64,000 bases of DNA from Saccharothrix sp. NRRL B-16348 (GTDB lineage Bacteria > Actinomycetota > Actinomycetes > Mycobacteriales > Pseudonocardiaceae): assembly GCF_001280085.1 (NCBI RefSeq), contig NZ_LGED01000196.1, positions 1 through 64,000 of the forward strand. Direction: 5' to 3'. A model generated the notes under the pieces. The model had not been told where the DNA came from, ran no database searches, and saw nothing but the letters and a program-made list of their open reading frames with translations. Positions 39,531 to 49,596 of the stretch are shown in pieces (position 1 is the first letter of the stretch; each line of letters begins with the position of its first letter). The position numbers and the translations under genes were made by a program.

Positions 39531-40562
39531 ATGGCAATCGGCCGAATGGCGACCAGGATCCCGGTGGTGCTCGCGCTCGCCGCCACGTTGGTGGCGGTCG
39601 ATCCCGCGATGTCCGGCGCGTGCGCCTGCGGCGCGTTCATCGCCAACGACAAGCTGCGCGCCCAGCAGGAGACCGCGCTGGTGGAGCTGACCGGCCGCAC
39701 CGAGTCGATCACGCTCTCGGTGCAGGCGCGGTCCGAGGCGACCCAGGCGGCGTTCCTGATGCCGGTGCCCGCGCGCGCCCGGTTCGAGGTGGCCGAGGGC
39801 GAGCTGTTCACCGAGCTCGACCGGATCAGCCGCCCGGACGTCGAGGTGCGGCGGGTGGTCGTGGACGGCGACGGCGCGGGCGCGCCACCGCAGTCCGATC
39901 GCGGCGCCACCGTCGTGGACCACGTCGAGGTCGGTCCCTACGAGGTCGCCCAACTCGCCGGCACCGACGCCACCGCCGTGACGGAGTGGTTGGGCGCCAA
40001 CGACTTCACCCTGCCGCCGGCCCTCGGTGGCGCGCTCGTGCCGTACCTCGCGGAGGGCTGGCTCGTCGTCGCGGTGCGCCTGGCGCCGACCTCCGGCAGC
40101 CTCTCCGACGGGCTGCCGCCGATGCGGCTGGCGTTCGAGACCGACACACCGGTCTACCCGATGCGCCTGTCCGCCACGGCCGAGGGCAGGCAGCCGCTGC
40201 GCCTGTACGTGCTGGCCGACCACCGGATGGACATCACCAACCCGGCGCCGACGAGCAGCGCGCCCGACCTCACGTTCGCGGGCGAGGTGAAGCCGGACCC
40301 GCAGTACCCGACGTTGTCCGCGACGCTGACCGGCCCGCGCTTCCTGACCCGCTACGACGCCGAGTTCCGGCCGGCGAAGATCACCGACGACATCCGCTTC
40401 ACGCGTGCGGCGACCGACGAGCCGCACCGCGCGGTCGTGATCGTCAAGGAGTACGTCCGCTCGCCGTGGCCGATGCCCGCGGTGCCGTTGATCCTGATGG
40501 GGTTGGTGCTGGTCGTCGGCGCGGTGGTGGTCGTGCGGCGGCGCCGGCCCGCCAAGGCGTGA
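39531..40562 (+). CDS. DUF2330 secreted membrane-anchored protein
   Basis: The 343-residue protein has a signal sequence (IPVVLALAATLVAVDPAMSGA) followed at once by CACGAFIAND, the Cys-containing start of the DUF2330 family. The body is beta-rich (TESITLSVQARSEATQAAFLMPVPA). One C-terminal membrane helix (AVPLILMGLVLVVGAVVVV) precedes an RRRRPAK tail that would stay in the cytoplasm. Function is unknown for the family. The start is ATG 39531, with ATG 39546 an alternative. It is divergent from the ABC-F operon and about 80 bp from that promoter. Confidence 0.88.
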   Translation: MAIGRMATRIPVVLALAATLVAVDPAMSGACACGAFIANDKLRAQQETALVELTGRTESITLSVQARSEATQAAFLMPVPARARFEVAEGELFTELDRISRPDVEVRRVVVDGDGAGAPPQSDRGATVVDHVEVGPYEVAQLAGTDATAVTEWLGANDFTLPPALGGALVPYLAEGWLVVAVRLAPTSGSLSDGLPPMRLAFETDTPVYPMRLSATAEGRQPLRLYVLADHRMDITNPAPTSSAPDLTFAGEVKPDPQYPTLSATLTGPRFLTRYDAEFRPAKITDDIRFTRAATDEPHRAVVIVKEYVRSPWPMPAVPLILMGLVLVVGAVVVVRRRRPAKA

Positions 40563-40643
40563 CGACGTGCGCTTGTCCCAGGCGCCGCCGCACGGCCCGG
40601 GCGACGGCTATGCTGTGGCCGACCGCTTCGCCTTCGATGGCTT

Positions 40644-40665
40644 CGGGTGCGCCGCGAAGCACCCG
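40644..40665. terminator. Hairpin after the DUF2330 gene
   Basis: CGGGTGC (40644-40650) pairs with GCACCCG (40659-40665) over an 8-base loop, about 80 bp after the DUF2330 stop and 50 bp before the methyltransferase start. It is a plausible terminator for the upstream gene, although it could also be part of the methyltransferase leader. Confidence 0.45.
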
Positions 40666-40691
40666 CTACCGATGAGCCTTTCCCTTGTCCC

Positions 40692-40710
40692 GCGGGAGGA
40701 CCGCTCCCGC
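40692..40710 (+). promoter_or_regulatory. Hairpin enclosing a GGGAGG element before the methyltransferase start
   Basis: GCGGGAG (40692-40698) and CTCCCGC (40704-40710) pair perfectly over a 5-base loop, ending 5 bases before ATG 40716. The only Shine-Dalgarno-like sequence, GGGAGG, is inside the hairpin and 16 bases from the start, so ribosome access may be structured. Confidence 0.45.
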
Positions 40711-40715
40711 ACGTC

Positions 40716-41231
40716 ATGACGTCGGTGCGGGTGAGCACCCGCGCGGACCTGCGGGCCGCCCGCCGCCGTCGACCTCATTCGTGCTGGGGACACCTCGTCG
40801 CCGCGCCGCTGTGGCCGATGCACGGCGAGAACCTGGGCACGCTGCTGCGCACCTGCGACGCCGTCGGCGCGTGCCTGGCGGTGCCGCGACTGCCCTGGGT
40901 GCCGGAAGCCCTGGCCCGGGGCAACACCCTGCGCCACCGCACGTGCGTGCACTTCACCGGCGACCCGGTGCGCTGGCTGACCCGACAACGCGAGCAGGGA
41001 GCCCGGGTCGTCGGCGTCGAACTGGCCGACGAGTCGATCCGCCTCGCCGACCTGCCCGCGGCACGGGCGCGCACCGTGGCCGTGCTCGGGCACGAGCGGC
41101 ACGGCATCGAGCCCGCCGCCGTCGACCTGCTGGACCAGGTGGTGGAGATCCCGATGGTCGGCCACGGCACCACGCTGAACGTCGCCGTCGCCGGATCGCT
41201 GGTGCTCTACAAGCTGGCCGGCCTGCTGTGA
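40716..41231 (+). CDS. SpoU/TrmH-family RNA 2'-O-methyltransferase
   Basis: This 171-residue protein has the three SpoU motifs: NLGTLLRTCDAVGA (N-terminal Asn-Arg catalytic region), VAVLGHERHGI (motif 2), and VEIPMVGHGTTLNVAVAGSLVLYKLAG (motif 3, forming the trefoil knot that binds AdoMet). It probably methylates a ribose 2'-OH in tRNA or rRNA. It is short and has no L30e-like RNA-binding extension, as in TrmL/TrmH minimal forms. The start is ATG 40716. Lying near ABC-F genes, a link to ribosome-targeting drug resistance is possible but unproven. Confidence 0.9.
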   Translation: MTSVRVSTRADLRAARRRRPHSCWGHLVAAPLWPMHGENLGTLLRTCDAVGACLAVPRLPWVPEALARGNTLRHRTCVHFTGDPVRWLTRQREQGARVVGVELADESIRLADLPAARARTVAVLGHERHGIEPAAVDLLDQVVEIPMVGHGTTLNVAVAGSLVLYKLAGLL

Positions 41232-41255
41232 CCACGCGCCGTGCCGTGCGGCGGG

Positions 41256-41678
41256 CTACTCGAACGGGCAGCCGGGATTCGGGGCGTCCACCGCCAGCGG
41301 GCTGCCGACGGGGTTCACGTACAACACCTCCAGCACCAGCGGTCCCGACTCCAGGTTCCGTCCGATGTGGACGTAGCCGGGCCCGGCCTCCTCGGCGATC
41401 GCCTCACCGCCGTGGTACACGCCGTCCACCGAGCAGTCGGCGCGGTAGTGGGTCAAGGTCCCCTCCTTGACGAGCCCGAACACCGAGCCGGGGTGGTAGT
41501 GCCACCCCGTCGCGCCACCCGGCGCGATGGTGACCTCCCGGACGACGTACTCCGTGTCACCGACCACGCGCTGGACCAGCGTGACCCCGCTGACCCCGGT
41601 GCCCGGCGTGGCCGAGGCCGCGGGCGCCAGACCGACGCCCACCACGACCGCCAAGAAGATCCCCACCACGTTGCGCAT
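41256..41678 (-). CDS. Secreted cupin-domain protein
   Basis: The 140-residue protein begins with a signal peptide (MRNVVGIFLAVVVGVGLAPAASA) and continues as a single cupin barrel: EVTIAPGGATGWHYHPGSVFGLVKEGTLTHYRADCS carries the metal-ligand motif GxxxxxHxHxxxxxxxxxG in slightly altered form (HYH). The C-terminus ends NPGCPFE. Two cysteines may form a disulfide after export. GGAGG is directly before ATG 41678, and the GTG codons a few residues inside are alternatives. It is convergent with the methyltransferase gene, 24 bp apart. Confidence 0.88.
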   Translation of the reverse strand: MRNVVGIFLAVVVGVGLAPAASATPGTGVSGVTLVQRVVGDTEYVVREVTIAPGGATGWHYHPGSVFGLVKEGTLTHYRADCSVDGVYHGGEAIAEEAGPGYVHIGRNLESGPLVLEVLYVNPVGSPLAVDAPNPGCPFE

Positions 41679-42120
41679 GCCTCCAGGATCCACCCCACCG
41701 CCGTCACCACGACGAAGATCACCCGGACGGACGACGGATGGCCCGGCGGTGGGCGGCGCGGAGGGCGTCACGCCACCGGAACGCCGTCCGGCAAAGCCAG
41801 GTACGCGTACACCTTGTTCTGCCACAACGCGGAGCCGGCGATCCCGTCGCGGCGGTCCTCCAGCGGGAACCCGTAGCGCGGGAGTCGAGGTCCGCGTACG
41901 CGAGTTCCTTCATCGAGCGCACTTGTGGTTTGGCAAAGGCGCGAAGCACACCAAAGGGCAACGGTTCGGACGTCCGCACGCAACATCGTCGCGCTATGGC
42001 CGTGATCGCGGGCGAGGAGCAGGCTTCGGTTGCCGCGACGTCCTGGGGGACATGGCATGCGTCGTTCGCGCCCTCGCACGTCCGCGGCACGCCAACACTC
42101 TCCGTCGAAGGGAAACGGCA
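41679..42120. other. Intergenic stretch with a possible gene relic
   Basis: Apart from the possible pseudogene at 41768-41913, this stretch holds no credible gene. Bases 41900-42000 are less GC-rich than the surroundings and probably contain the promoter of the secreted protein beginning at 42121. No -35/-10 pair could be fixed. Confidence 0.4.
41768..41913 (-). pseudogene. Possible frameshifted relic of a small gene
   Basis: A protein-like segment, RYGFPLEDRRDGIAGSALWQ followed by NKVYAYLALPDGVPVA, ends in a stop at 41768 but has no start of its own. A possible start, MKELAYADLDSR, lies just upstream at 41913 in a frame shifted by one base. Joined, they give a sensible small protein. No ribosome binding site precedes the ATG. 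The family is not recognised. Confidence 0.25.
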
Positions 42121-43128
42121 TTGCCGTCCTCAACGCCCTCACCACGTCAGTCACACCGTTCGCCGCTCCGCCGGGTCGCCGTCGCGGTGATGGCCGCCGG
42201 CGCGCTCCTGGTGCCTGCCCTGCCCGGGTCGGCCTCCGCGTCGGCCGGCGCGGACGAGTCGGTCGCGGTCGGCCGACCGACGCCCGACTCGCCGGTCAGC
42301 GGGAAAGCGGTGCCCGCGCTGCGCGGTGACGCGGCCAGAGCCGCCGCCGGCGCGAAGCTCGGCGAGCAGGTCCTCCAGCGGGGCGAGGCGTTCCAGGCGA
42401 GACACGAGCAGCGGCGGGCCGACACCGTCACCCTGCCGCCGTGGAGCGGTTCCCTGCACTCCGTCTGGGGCGCGTTCCCGACCGTCGTCTCCGACGGCGC
42501 GCAGGCGACCCACACCATCAACCCCGGCATCAGCATCCCGCCGGGCAACCCCGACGTGGTGTACGCGCCGACGCTCGTGCCGAGCGGCAAGACCTGCATC
42601 GAGGTCACCACGTTCTACTGGCAGGGCGGCAACGGCGTCGGCGCGTGGGACTGGTGCGCGGCCTCGCCCGGCTTCGCCGCCGTGGCCTGGATCGACGCCA
42701 CCTTCCTGAGCACCTACACCACGACGTTCCAGGGCCTGCCCGCCTACACCGTGCTGGACGTGCAGACCGACCCCGTGACCAACTCGTGGACGGCCTACCT
42801 GTACAACTACACGACCTCGACGTGGGACGCGCTGTTCACCAGCGCCGACCCGATCAAGCTCGTGGACCCGCACGGCGGCTGGAGCATGTTCGAGGTCTAC
42901 ACGGAGTACAACCCCGCCACCGGCGAGGGCTACTACTGCACGGAGACCTACGGCACCCAGTTCCACGCCGCGAACCTCCAGATCAAGGTCAACGGCACCT
43001 GGACCGCGCTCACCACGGGCAACTCGTCGGTGACGCCGCCGGGCAGCGTGTCCAGCACGGACTTCGGCTGCTACGGGCTCTCGTTCACGCTGCAGACGGC
43101 GAACAGCCACTGGCAGGTCTCGCACTGA
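42121..43128 (+). CDS. Secreted protein of unknown function
   Basis: The 335-residue protein has a long signal peptide (RRVAVAVMAAGALLVPALPGSASASA). A charged propeptide-like stretch (RAAAGAKLGEQVLQRGEAFQARHEQRR) follows, then a beta-rich domain full of Trp, Tyr, Asn and Thr (TTFYWQGGNGVGAWDWCAAS; YLYNYTTSTWDALFTSAD; WSMFEVYTEYNPATGEGYYC). Four cysteines suggest two disulfides. The composition resembles secreted carbohydrate-binding or neprosin-like proteins, but no motif is decisive. The start is TTG 42121, about 8 bases after GAAGGGA; otherwise a later codon would be needed. Confidence 0.75.
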   Translation: MPSSTPSPRQSHRSPLRRVAVAVMAAGALLVPALPGSASASAGADESVAVGRPTPDSPVSGKAVPALRGDAARAAAGAKLGEQVLQRGEAFQARHEQRRADTVTLPPWSGSLHSVWGAFPTVVSDGAQATHTINPGISIPPGNPDVVYAPTLVPSGKTCIEVTTFYWQGGNGVGAWDWCAASPGFAAVAWIDATFLSTYTTTFQGLPAYTVLDVQTDPVTNSWTAYLYNYTTSTWDALFTSADPIKLVDPHGGWSMFEVYTEYNPATGEGYYCTETYGTQFHAANLQIKVNGTWTALTTGNSSVTPPGSVSSTDFGCYGLSFTLQTANSHWQVSH

Positions 43129-43181
43129 CCCGCCACGGCGAGCGCGACCCGGAACGGCAGTAGCCGCAACGGTTCGACCGC

Positions 43182-43209
43182 GGTGCGGGCGGCACCGGCC
43201 GTCCGCACC
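43182..43209. terminator. Hairpin after the secreted protein gene
   Basis: GGTGCGG (43182-43188) and CCGCACC (43203-43209) are complementary, with GC-rich flanks extending the stem. The structure lies 54 bp after the stop at 43128 and before the glycosidase gene. Confidence 0.45.
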
Positions 43210-43276
43210 CGCGGCGCCTCGTGCATAGGTCGGCCCGGGCGGGGGTACCTACGGGCACCGACCCGAGGAGGAGCAC

Positions 43277-43306
43277 GTGGCGCACCGCCGGCAGAGATGT
43301 GGTTGA
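43277..43306 (+). CDS. Short upstream reading frame (9 codons) before the GH13 gene
   Basis: GAGGAGGAGC at 43264-43273 is the strongest ribosome binding site in this gap. It fits a GTG start at 43277, which reads VAHRRQRCG and stops at 43306. This overlaps the first ATG of the glycosidase gene (43297) in another frame and ends 5 bases before its second ATG (43312). It may couple translation of the enzyme by reinitiation, or the assigned enzyme start may be affected by a sequencing frameshift. Confidence 0.4.
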   Translation: MAHRRQRCG

Positions 43307-44952
43307 ACGGGATGGTCGAACGCTGGTACCGCAACGGGATCATCTACTCCGCCGACGTCTCGACGTTCCAGGACTCCGACGGGGACGGCGTCGGCGACCT
43401 GCCGGGGTTGGCGAGCCGGCTCAACTACCTGTCCCGATTGGGTGTGGACACCGTCTGGCTCAACCCGTTGCACCCGTCGCCGCGGCGGGACGGCGGGTAC
43501 GACGTCGTCGACCACTACGGGGTCGACCCGAGGTTCGGCACCCTCGGCGACTTCGCGGACCTGCTGCACCAAGCCGACGAGCGCGGCATCCGGATCATGA
43601 TCGACCTGGTGCTCAACCACACCAGCGACCGGCATCCGTGGTTCCGCTCCGCGTGCGCCGACCGTGACTCGCCGTACCGGGACTGGTACGTGTGGTCGGA
43701 CGCCGAGCCCGCGGACCGGTGGGACGGCGCGGTGTTCCCGGGCTCGGAGGACGCCACTTGGACCTATCAGGAGGAGGCCGGCCGGTGGTACCGGCACCGG
43801 TTCTACTCCTGGGAGCCGGACCTGAACACCGACCACCCGGCGGTGCGCGACGAGTTCTGCAAGATCATGGGCTTCTGGCTGCGTCTAGGGGTGGCCGGGT
43901 TCCGGGTGGACGCCACCCCGTTCGTCATCGAGTCCCGCTCGGCGCCGCCGGAGCCGGATTACGAGCTGCTCGGCGGGATGCACCGGGTCGTGTCCTGGCG
44001 CAGCCGGGACGCCGTGCTGCTCGCCGAGGCGAACGTGGAGACCGAGCGGTTGCTCGACTACTTCGGCGACGCCGACGGCGAGGCGAGCCGGATGATGATG
44101 CTGTTCGCCTTCCGCCTCAACCAGGCCATGATGCTCGCGCTCGCCCGCCACGACGCCACGCCGATCCGGGACGTGCTGGCCACGTTGCCCAGCCTGCCGA
44201 AGGAAGGGCAGTGGGCGACGTTCCTGCGCAACCACGACGAGGTCGACCTGTCCGCGCTCACCCCGGAGGAGCGGGAGGACGTGTTCCGCGAGTTCGGCCC
44301 GGAACCGGACATGCGGGTGTACGAGCGCGGCATCCGGCGCCGGATGGCGTCGATGCTGTGCGGCGACCGGCGTCGGATCGAGCTGGCCTACAGCCTGCTG
44401 CTGTCCATGCCGGGCACGCCGGTCATCCGGTACGGCGACGAGATCGGCATGGGCGAGGACCTCGCGCTGCCCGAGCGCGACTCGGTCCGCACGCCCATGC
44501 AGTGGACCGACACCCGCAACGCCGGCTTCTCCACCGCGCCGCCGGAACGCCTGATCGCGCCGGTCATCGCCGACGGCCCCTACCGCCACCAACTGGTCAA
44601 CGTGCTCGACCAGCGCCGCGACCCGGACAGCCTGCTGACCTGGTTCGAGCGGATCCTCCACACGCGCCGCGAGTGCGAGGAGATCGGCGTCGGCGACCAC
44701 GAGGTCGTCGACGTGGGCGAGCGGGACGTGCTGGCGCACATCGCGCGCGGTGAGCACGGCGTGGTGCTGTTCGTGCACAACTTCGGCGAGCGTGACCTGC
44801 GGTTACAGGTGCCGCCCCTACCCGGCGAGGCGCACCGGCCGCTGTCGGTGGCCGCCGACGGCGAGTACCCCGAGGACATCGACCTGCTGTCACTGGAGGT
44901 GCGCGGCCGGGGATACCGGTGGCTACGGCTCAACCACACTCCTTGGGACTAG
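43297..44952 (+). CDS. GH13 alpha-amylase-family glycosidase (trehalose synthase-like)
   Basis: The 551-residue protein has all four GH13 motifs: DLVLNHTS (region I), GFRVDATPF with the nucleophile Asp205 (region II), LLAEANV with the acid/base Glu244 (region III), and LRNHDE with Asp314 (region IV). The opening RWYRNGIIYSADVSTFQDSDGDGVGDLPGL and the RTPMQWTDTRNAGFST segment place it nearest trehalose synthase/oligo-glucosidase subfamilies. It is cytoplasmic, with no signal peptide. A C-terminal beta domain begins near residue 470. The start may be ATG 43297 or ATG 43312, as discussed for the short upstream frame. Confidence 0.9.
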   Translation: MWLNGMVERWYRNGIIYSADVSTFQDSDGDGVGDLPGLASRLNYLSRLGVDTVWLNPLHPSPRRDGGYDVVDHYGVDPRFGTLGDFADLLHQADERGIRIMIDLVLNHTSDRHPWFRSACADRDSPYRDWYVWSDAEPADRWDGAVFPGSEDATWTYQEEAGRWYRHRFYSWEPDLNTDHPAVRDEFCKIMGFWLRLGVAGFRVDATPFVIESRSAPPEPDYELLGGMHRVVSWRSRDAVLLAEANVETERLLDYFGDADGEASRMMMLFAFRLNQAMMLALARHDATPIRDVLATLPSLPKEGQWATFLRNHDEVDLSALTPEEREDVFREFGPEPDMRVYERGIRRRMASMLCGDRRRIELAYSLLLSMPGTPVIRYGDEIGMGEDLALPERDSVRTPMQWTDTRNAGFSTAPPERLIAPVIADGPYRHQLVNVLDQRRDPDSLLTWFERILHTRRECEEIGVGDHEVVDVGERDVLAHIARGEHGVVLFVHNFGERDLRLQVPPLPGEAHRPLSVAADGEYPEDIDLLSLEVRGRGYRWLRLNHTPWD

Positions 44953-44960
44953 CGCGTGTT

Positions 44961-45250
44961 TCAGCTGTGGCGTAGCCAGATGTTGATGGCGGCGACGTGG
45001 ACGGTGGCCTGGTAGCGGACGGCGAGCTTGTCGTACCAAGTGGCCACGGCCTGAGCAGGTTGATGCCGCATTCGACGGCGTGGCGCTGTTTGTGGACCTC
45101 GGTGTCGAACGCGGGTCGCCGTCCGCCGTGGGCGCCTTTGGCCTTGCGGTGGGCGACCTGGTCACGTGGTTGGGCGATGGTGGCTTTGATCCCGCGTCGG
45201 CGCAGGTGGGCGCGGTTGGCTCTGCTCCGGTGATGCGGGTTTTCTTGGTC
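44961..45250 (-). pseudogene. IS5-family transposase remnant
   Basis: The minus strand ends with WYDKLAVRYQATVHVAAINI then WLRHS and a stop at 44961, the usual C-terminus of actinobacterial IS5-type DDE transposases. Upstream, in another frame, SRANRAHLRRRGIKATIAQP and RRPAFDTEVHKQRHAVECGI belong to the same family. So a frameshifting deletion lies between about 45045 and 45060, and the N-terminal half with most of the catalytic core is missing. No terminal inverted repeats were found. The element is dead. Confidence 0.8.
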
Positions 45251-45431
45251 GTCAACCCGTCTATCAGAGACCTCGCCACGTCCGGGGCCAACGACACGCC
45301 GCCGGCAACCTCGCCCTTTAACGCGCCCTAGCCGGAGCGGAGTGCCACCCACACGGGCGACCTGCGGGACGTTTGCCTCCCCGGAACGCCGGCAAGCCCC
45401 CAGGAACGAGCCGTTCGCCGGAGGGAGCGCG

Positions 45432-47954
<2,523 letters not shown>

Positions 47955-47961
47955 GCCCGCC

Positions 47962-49041
47962 TCAGGAAGGCTTGCGCGCGCCCTTGCACGCCTCGATGCG
48001 GGTCTGGAGGAAGCCGAGGCGGGGGTTGGGGAAGTAGTTCTGCCACGGTTCGCCGTCCGCGTGCGGGCCGAGGACGCGGAACTGGTCGACGGCTTCGTCG
48101 TGGCGCTCGGCCATCATCAGGGCGGCGATGGCGAGGCCGCGGTCGGAGCGCTGCGCCTTCGTGGCGGCACCTTCACCGGCCAGGCGGGGCAGCAGGACGT
48201 CCAGCGCGTCGCGCACCATCGGTGAGCGCCACACCTTCGGGTCGTCCTCGACGCCTTCGAGGGCGGCCAGGATCGGCAGCGCGGCCAGGGCCGGCGACGC
48301 GTTCGCCGCGCGCGTGGCGAAGTCGCACATCAGCTCGTGCGACCCGCGCCACTTGCGGCACCAGTACTGCAGGGCCTGCACGTGGCCGTGCCGGTGGTGC
48401 GGCTCCCGTGCGCACAACTCGTCCCACACCCGGCCGAACCGGTCGTGGTCGTAGGACAGGCCGCGGGCCAGCGTCGCGAGCGTCGTCCACGGCGTGGGGT
48501 CCTCGGGCAGCGCCTCCGCCGCCCGGTGTGCCGCGACCTGCGCCTTGGTCAGCAGGCGGTGGAACGCCGCGAACTGGGCGGGGCCGGTCTGCGCGGCGCG
48601 TGCCGCGCCGCGCGCCTCCCACGCCAGGTGCAGCAAGGACTGCGCGTGCAGCACGGCGAGATCACCGTTCGACGGATCGGCGTCGTGCCACTCCTGGAGG
48701 AAGGCGCCGTTCTTGACGGCGCGGTCGGCCAGCGCCCGCACGACCTGCTCGCGGCGCTCCCAGTCGCCCCGCGTGGCCGACAGCAGCCGCGCGCCGGGCT
48801 CCCAACCGCCCTCGGCGGCCGCGGCGCACGCGGCGTCCAACTCGGCGTCGACCGGTCCCCGCACGACCACCTCGACGTCGGGCACCAGACCCCAACGGGT
48901 GACGTCGACCCGTCCCGAGAGACGTGCCGCGACCACCTCGTCGGGCAGGTCGTCGAACTCGACCCCGCGCCGCTTGGCCTCCCGCATGAGCGAGACGACG
49001 GCGAGGAGCTTCCCGGGCTGCTTCAGCAGGGACAGGACCAC
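47962..49041 (-). CDS. Unknown helical-repeat protein
   Basis: The function of this 359-residue protein is not recognised. It starts at GTG (VVLSLLKQPGKLLAVVSLMREAKRRGVEFDDLPDEVV). It then forms a series of helix pairs resembling TPR/SEL1-type solenoids (LAVLHAQSLLHLAWEARGAARAAQ; FHRLLTKAQVAAHRAAEALPEDPTPWTTLATLARGL; HGHVQALQYWCRKW). Trp and His are frequent and there is no signal or membrane segment. AGGAGAG lies about 7 bases before the GTG. It converges with the ClpC-like gene, 7 bp apart. Relatives occur widely in actinomycetes as hypothetical proteins. Confidence 0.78.
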   Translation of the reverse strand: MVLSLLKQPGKLLAVVSLMREAKRRGVEFDDLPDEVVAARLSGRVDVTRWGLVPDVEVVVRGPVDAELDAACAAAAEGGWEPGARLLSATRGDWERREQVVRALADRAVKNGAFLQEWHDADPSNGDLAVLHAQSLLHLAWEARGAARAAQTGPAQFAAFHRLLTKAQVAAHRAAEALPEDPTPWTTLATLARGLSYDHDRFGRVWDELCAREPHHRHGHVQALQYWCRKWRGSHELMCDFATRAANASPALAALPILAALEGVEDDPKVWRSPMVRDALDVLLPRLAGEGAATKAQRSDRGLAIAALMMAERHDEAVDQFRVLGPHADGEPWQNYFPNPRLGFLQTRIEACKGARKPS

Positions 49042-49596
49042 GTGGTGCTCTCCTGGAAAACGGCCTGGGGCAAGCGCCTTCGGCGATGGTCGGGAGGTTT
49101 CGGAGCACGGCCGAAGGCGGCCCCGCCGGACGCTACCGGCATGATCCACCCGCGCAAAGGCGCAATCCTGAGACGAACGCCACGCCGGCTCGTGTAACGC
49201 CGCGCCGACCGATCGCGGTCGTCCCTCCGTGCTCGCCGCGTGACACGCGATCCACGTCAGTGTGGTTTGGCGCAGTCGATACACCTGGTCGGGCAGCGCT
49301 CGACCGTCGCCCGTCCGATGATAGGTCCGTCCAGGGTGGACGCTCGCCGGATCGGCGCCGACGACGCGTGGGTGGGCGAGTTGCCGCGATCGGGCTGTCC
49401 GGTAGGAAGTGTCGCGCTTTCCTTATCACCCATGGTGACTGGCGCGGTCCCGGACAGGGCGACCCGGTGACCCGTGCGGGCCCAATCGCGTCCGTCGCCC
49501 TGCGTCCGCCTCGATTCCGTTGTTACGTTCGGGGCGATCACCGTCCCCGCAGGGCGCGCAGCCGCGTCCGACCCCTCGTCCACGAACGGAGATCGG
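49042..49596. other. 555-bp divergent intergenic region
   Basis: No gene is visible. It contains the promoters of the helical-repeat gene (minus) and of the flavoenzyme-polyketide synthase operon (plus). A small palindrome TCACC-CAT-GGTGA lies near 49426-49438, in a comparatively AT-rich patch beginning at 49415. Confidence 0.45.

Noticed and set aside
43277..43306. Antibiotic-stalling leader before the GH13 gene because of an RQR motif
   Set aside because: The gene downstream is a glycosidase, there is no terminator-antiterminator pair, and Arg-X-Arg is frequent by chance in GC-rich frames. I keep it only as a short upstream frame.
44930..45352. 140-codon minus-strand frame as an intact transposase
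   Set aside because: It contains only the middle of an IS5 transposase, then shifts out of frame before the YDKLAVRY end, so it is a relic and not a gene.
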